From: Deltaproteobacteria bacterium
GTDB taxonomy: Bacteria > Desulfobacterota > Binatia > DP-6
Length of the DNA stretch: 8,861 bases
Assembly (NCBI GenBank): GCA_005879245.1
Contig: VBLA01000394.1
Span: 1 to 8,861 of the forward strand
Direction of reading: 5' to 3'
Position 1 is the stretch's first letter. Each line of letters begins with the position of its first letter. Of this stretch, positions 6,882 through 8,861 are shown one piece after another. A program made the position numbers and the translations under genes. Under the pieces are notes generated by a model. That model was given only the letters and a program-made list of their open reading frames with translations. It searched no databases and had not been told where the DNA came from.

Positions 6882-6908
6882 AGAACCTGAGCCCCTGCGG
6901 CAGGTTCT
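6882..6908. repeat. 8-bp perfect inverted repeat AGAACCTG-N11-CAGGTTCT
   Basis: AGAACCTG at 6882-6889 and its exact complement CAGGTTCT at 6901-6908 flank an 11-nt spacer. It lies about 160 nt upstream of the plus-strand start codon. Half-sites about 19 nt apart centre to centre would suit a dimeric regulator on one face across two helical turns; as RNA it would be a hairpin. No T-run follows. Confidence 0.4.
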
Positions 6909-6955
6909 GGACTTGGCGCGAACGGGCAAGACACGTCGGCCATGACGGACGTATC

Positions 6956-6990
6956 CCCGCAGGGAGGAGGACCTCCAGTGCTTCTGCGGG
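6956..6990 (+). ncRNA. Nested stem-loop in the leader of the 7068 operon
   Basis: Outer stem CCCGCAG (6956-6962) pairs with CTGCGGG (6984-6990), extendable inward by G-U pairs at 6963-6964 with 6982-6983. Inside, GGAG (6966-6969) can pair with CTCC (6973-6976). As the second of three stems in a row in the leader it may be part of a cis-regulatory RNA. Pairing is read by eye and not scored for energy. Confidence 0.35.
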
Positions 6991-7022
6991 CATTCTCGTT
7001 GCGCATCGACGCCGGAACCCCC

Positions 7023-7046
7023 GGAGCGCCCGAGCGCGGGTGCTCC
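7023..7046 (+). promoter_or_regulatory. 10-bp RNA hairpin with 4-nt loop just upstream of the RBS
   Basis: GGAGC-G-CCCG (7023-7032) pairs with CGGG-T-GCTCC (7037-7046) across a 4-nt loop AGCG, giving ten continuous pairs with one G-U. It ends 10 nt before the GGAGG of the gene at 7068. No U-run follows, so it is more likely a leader stem than a terminator. Confidence 0.4.
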
Positions 7047-7061
7047 CTCCCACCTTGGAGG
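7046..7061 (+). promoter_or_regulatory. Shine-Dalgarno with a complementary CCTCC just upstream
   Basis: GGAGG at 7057-7061 sits 6 nt before the GTG at 7068 and decides that start. CCTCC at 7046-7050 can pair with it over a 6-nt loop, hiding the ribosome site. The first base of CCTCC, C7046, is also the last pair of the hairpin at 7023-7046, so the two stems compete for one base only and could nearly stack. Confidence 0.45.
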
Positions 7062-7067
7062 TCGCGA

Positions 7068-7493
7068 GTGAGGGCCTGCGGACATCGTGGACGATTGCTC
7101 GCGACCGTCGCGCTCCTCGCGCTCGTGCTGGCCGCACCGGCACGGCCCGATGAAGCACCCGTGGCGAGGATCGCCGTCTCTTCGGCGACGGCAGGTTCGA
7201 GCTTCGGCGGTGACCTCGTCGAAGGCGTGATGACCTTTCGGGACAGCGAGTACCTGCTGACGCTGCGGGGCGTCGCGGAGCCGGCAAGGACGGTGGGAGC
7301 CGTTCGTGGACTCCTGCGCCCACGCGACATCGAAGGTGTCTTCGAGCCCTCCGACCAGGGCTTACGAAACACCTCTGGTGTGACGATTCGCTTCGATCCA
7401 CCGCTCTCGCTCCGGACGGGGCGGCTCGAGATCGAGCTCCTGAATCGGAAGTATCCCAAGGTGTCTGGCGGTCACCGCGACGGGGTCGAATGA
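7068..7493 (+). CDS. Small secreted protein of unknown function, 141 aa
   Basis: I choose GTG 7068 over the upstream in-frame ATG 6942: it has an ideal GGAGG 6 nt upstream and begins a standard signal peptide (MRACGHRGRLLATVALLALV, ending near residue 26-28), whereas the 42 extra residues are Pro/Arg-rich and cover a hairpin-rich leader. The mature protein is a small beta-rich domain: GVMTFRDSEYLLTLRGVA (53-70), DIEGVFEPSDQGLRNTSGV (87-105), then an alternating strand pattern to EIELLNRKYP (121-130). No family name comes to mind. By eye it aligns with the N-terminal domain of the next gene's product (common pattern: short strand with aromatic/basic turn and Y, a G-rich stretch, D.-G-Y/F, then .RN..-V-I...L..G...I.L), so I infer a diverged paralogous domain. 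Overlaps the next start by ATGA at 7490-7493, hence coupled translation. Predicted periplasmic or outer-surface. Confidence 0.75.
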   Translation: MRACGHRGRLLATVALLALVLAAPARPDEAPVARIAVSSATAGSSFGGDLVEGVMTFRDSEYLLTLRGVAEPARTVGAVRGLLRPRDIEGVFEPSDQGLRNTSGVTIRFDPPLSLRTGRLEIELLNRKYPKVSGGHRDGVE

Positions 7494-8512
7494 CACGCTC
7501 CGCGCTGTGCGCGACGGTCGCCGCGTTGTCACTCATCACCGTCGCGGCGCAAGCGGGACAGCGGTCGGCATCCGATCCAGCGCCCGCCGCGGATGCGACG
7601 ATCACCCTCAGCGGGCGGACGGCGGCCATCGGCGTTGGCTTCGCGTGGGGCGCGTCGTCGGTCGAGTTCCAGGGCAAGACCTACCCCGTGCGCGTGGATG
7701 GCTTCGTGCTCGGCGGCCTCGGGACCGCCTCGCTCGAGGGGGTCGGAGAGGTCTTCGGTCTCACCAAGATTGACGACCTGAACGGTAACTACACGGCCCT
7801 GGCCTCGGGAGGCGCATTCGGTGGGGGCACGGGGAAGCTCGCCATGCGCAACGACAAGAGCGTGCGCATCGTGATGGATGTGAAGGGAGAGGGTCTGCAG
7901 GTCGGCGCCGGCCCGCGCGGGATCACGCTGAGCGTCGGGGAAGCCGGCGGCCCACCCGCCGACGCGAGCCCGCGACTTCCGCAGACGCTCGGCTTCGGGG
8001 AGTCCAAGACCGGCCCGCTCTTCTTCCGTCCAACCCTGAATGCCCAGTTCTTCACCGCGGCCTCGGGCAACCCCGGCTTCAACGGAAAGTGGTCGTTCGG
8101 GCCCGTGGACCAGGCCAACAATTGGTTCGAGCACTCGAACGAAGTGGGCCTGAACGTCCGCTACCCGGCAAGCTTCGGCACCCTGCAGGGGAGGGTCAGC
8201 GGCGTGTACTCCCTCACCGCGAGCGGGCCCGACGGCGCCGTCAGCAACGGCTCCAAGGGTACCGTCACCAAATACACGCTGGAGAGCGCGTACCTCGCAT
8301 GGCAGTCGGAAGACCTCTTCCCGGAGCTCGGCCACAACGCCATCGAGCTCAGCGGCGGGAACCAGAACTACCAGGTCTTCGACGGCCTGCTCTTCTGGGA
8401 TGGAGGCCAGGACAGCACGAATCGCGGCGCGAACTGGCTCTCACCCCGCAAGGCGTTCCGGGAGACGGGGATCGCCAGGCTGAACCTCACGTCAAGGACG
8501 ACTGGGTCATAA
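7490..8512 (+). CDS. N-terminal part of an outer-membrane barrel (porin/alginate-export-like) protein with a fused N-terminal domain; frame ends at a -1 shift
   Basis: The frame from ATG 7490 gives 340 aa ending at TAA 8510-8512. Signal peptide MTRSALCATVAALSLITVAAQA (1-22); an Ala/Pro linker to about 36; a small Gly-rich beta domain at about 37-150 (VEFQGKTYPVRVDGF at 58-72, EVFGL..IDDLNGNYTALASG at 87-107, LAMRNDKSVRIVMD at 117-130); then from about 163 a beta-barrel-like region with aromatic, alternating strands (FFRPTLNAQFFTA, YTLESAYLAWQSEDLF, LSGGNQNYQVFDGLLFW, RGANWLSPRKAFRETGIARL). The RGA.WL.PR.AF..TGIARL stretch resembles outer-membrane porins of the alginate-export type, but I am not certain of the family. 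The last six residues (SRTTGS) are out of keeping; the barrel sequence goes on in another frame, see the next entry. Overlaps the upstream small gene by 4 nt. Confidence 0.75.
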   Translation: MTRSALCATVAALSLITVAAQAGQRSASDPAPAADATITLSGRTAAIGVGFAWGASSVEFQGKTYPVRVDGFVLGGLGTASLEGVGEVFGLTKIDDLNGNYTALASGGAFGGGTGKLAMRNDKSVRIVMDVKGEGLQVGAGPRGITLSVGEAGGPPADASPRLPQTLGFGESKTGPLFFRPTLNAQFFTAASGNPGFNGKWSFGPVDQANNWFEHSNEVGLNVRYPASFGTLQGRVSGVYSLTASGPDGAVSNGSKGTVTKYTLESAYLAWQSEDLFPELGHNAIELSGGNQNYQVFDGLLFWDGGQDSTNRGANWLSPRKAFRETGIARLNLTSRTTGS

Positions 8513-8861
8513 AGCACCTGAAGCTCGGCTTCATGTACTTCGACATCTACGAGTCGGACACCGCCTCACGCAACGGTATGAACGGTATCTACGTCTATCA
8601 CGAAGCGACCCCGCTGCCCCCCCTCGAAGACCTGACCTACAAAGCCTCCTTCGTCCGGGAGAGCAACTCGAAGTCGTCCGGCCTGACGGAGGCCTACGGC
8701 TGGTACGTCACGCCCGCGTACAAGCTTTCGACCCTGCCCTGGCAGCCCCAGATCAGCTACCGCTACGCGGCCTTCACCGGCGGGGGGACGCGCGCCTTCG
8801 ACTCCCTCTTCACCGGTCTCTCCGACTGGGGCTCCTGGTTCCAGGGAGAGCTTCTGGGAGA
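8491..8861 (+). pseudogene. Continuation of the outer-membrane barrel gene after an apparent -1 frameshift (runs off window)
   Basis: Reading the frame starting at 8491 (one base behind the 7490 frame) gives an open stretch to the window end: VKDDWVIKHLKLGFMYFDIYE, then a long Y/F/W-rich alternating barrel pattern (GIYVYHEATPLPPLEDLTYK, WYVTPAYKLSTLPWQPQISY, YAAFTGGGTRAFDS), no stop in 123 codons. It fits smoothly onto the 7490 frame if one base, most simply a G, is missing in ctcacGTCaag (near 8489-8492), giving NLTVKDDW. So this is one gene broken by a single-base deletion: either a real pseudogenising change or a sequencing or assembly error. The C-terminal end, including the final strand, is outside the window. 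An in-frame ATG at 8533 exists but nothing supports its use. Confidence 0.7.

Larger units (their letters stand above)
6696..7067. other. Divergent intergenic region and structured 5' leader
   Basis: 372 nt between the divergent genes starting at 6695 (minus) and 7068 (plus), the only long gene-free stretch. Open frames cross it but look like shadows: they are Arg/Pro/Ser-rich and show no recognisable motif. It should hold the promoters of both operons, though I see no confident sigma-70 boxes. From 6882 on it contains a string of inverted repeats (6882-6908, 6956-6990, 7023-7046, 7046-7061), listed separately, ending at the ribosome binding site of the 7068 gene. Confidence 0.6.

Noticed and set aside
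6942..7067. Upstream ATG start for the small secreted protein
   Set aside because: Would put 42 Pro/Arg-rich residues in front of the signal peptide; GTG 7068 has a perfect SD and correct signal peptide placement.
6700..7677. Minus-strand frame of 325 codons across the divergent region and the plus-strand genes
   Set aside because: Arg/Ser/Pro-rich, no motif, no good ribosome site; it covers the signal peptides of two real plus-strand genes.

Overview
The window is GC-rich DNA (about two-thirds GC by eye) with long, tightly packed bacterial genes. Protein families (YdiK-type AI-2E transporter, PPK2, DUF3300/DUF2950, an outer-membrane barrel with signal peptide) point to a Gram-negative bacterium, most likely a high-GC proteobacterium or a related uncultured lineage. 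I cannot place it more precisely.

Layout. Six genes lie on the minus strand, read from about 6.7 kb down to position 1: an unrecognised secreted 445-aa protein (5358-6695), a polyphosphate kinase 2 (4518-5339), an MgtC/SapB-DUF4010 integral membrane protein (3144-4427), a secreted DUF3300 protein with a long Gly-rich tail (1701-3011), a secreted DUF2950 protein (814-1704) and the first 221 codons of a YdiK/PerM-type AI-2E family transporter (1-663, running off the edge). Gaps are 18, 90, 132, -4 and 150 nt, so the 445-aa/PPK2 pair and the DUF3300/DUF2950 pair are probably cotranscribed units, and the whole run may be one or several transcripts. On the plus strand, divergent from this run, are a small secreted protein (7068-7493, GTG start) and, overlapping it by ATGA, a larger protein (7490 to past the end) made of a signal peptide, a small beta-rich domain and a porin-like barrel. 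The barrel gene has an apparent -1 frameshift near 8489-8492, after which the reading frame continues open to 8861.

The only long gene-free stretch is the 372-nt divergent region 6696-7067. It is full of inverted repeats: an 8-bp perfect operator-like repeat (6882-6908), a nested stem (6956-6990), a 10-bp stem with a tetraloop (7023-7046) and a small hairpin that would cover the Shine-Dalgarno of the 7068 gene (7046-7061). This looks like a structured mRNA leader.

Working together (inference): PPK2 next to an MgtC-like membrane protein suggests polyphosphate/Mg2+/phosphate or envelope stress physiology. The remaining products are envelope or secreted proteins of unknown function. The small 141-aa protein and the N-terminal domain of the barrel protein appear to be diverged copies of the same fold, one free and one fused to a pore.
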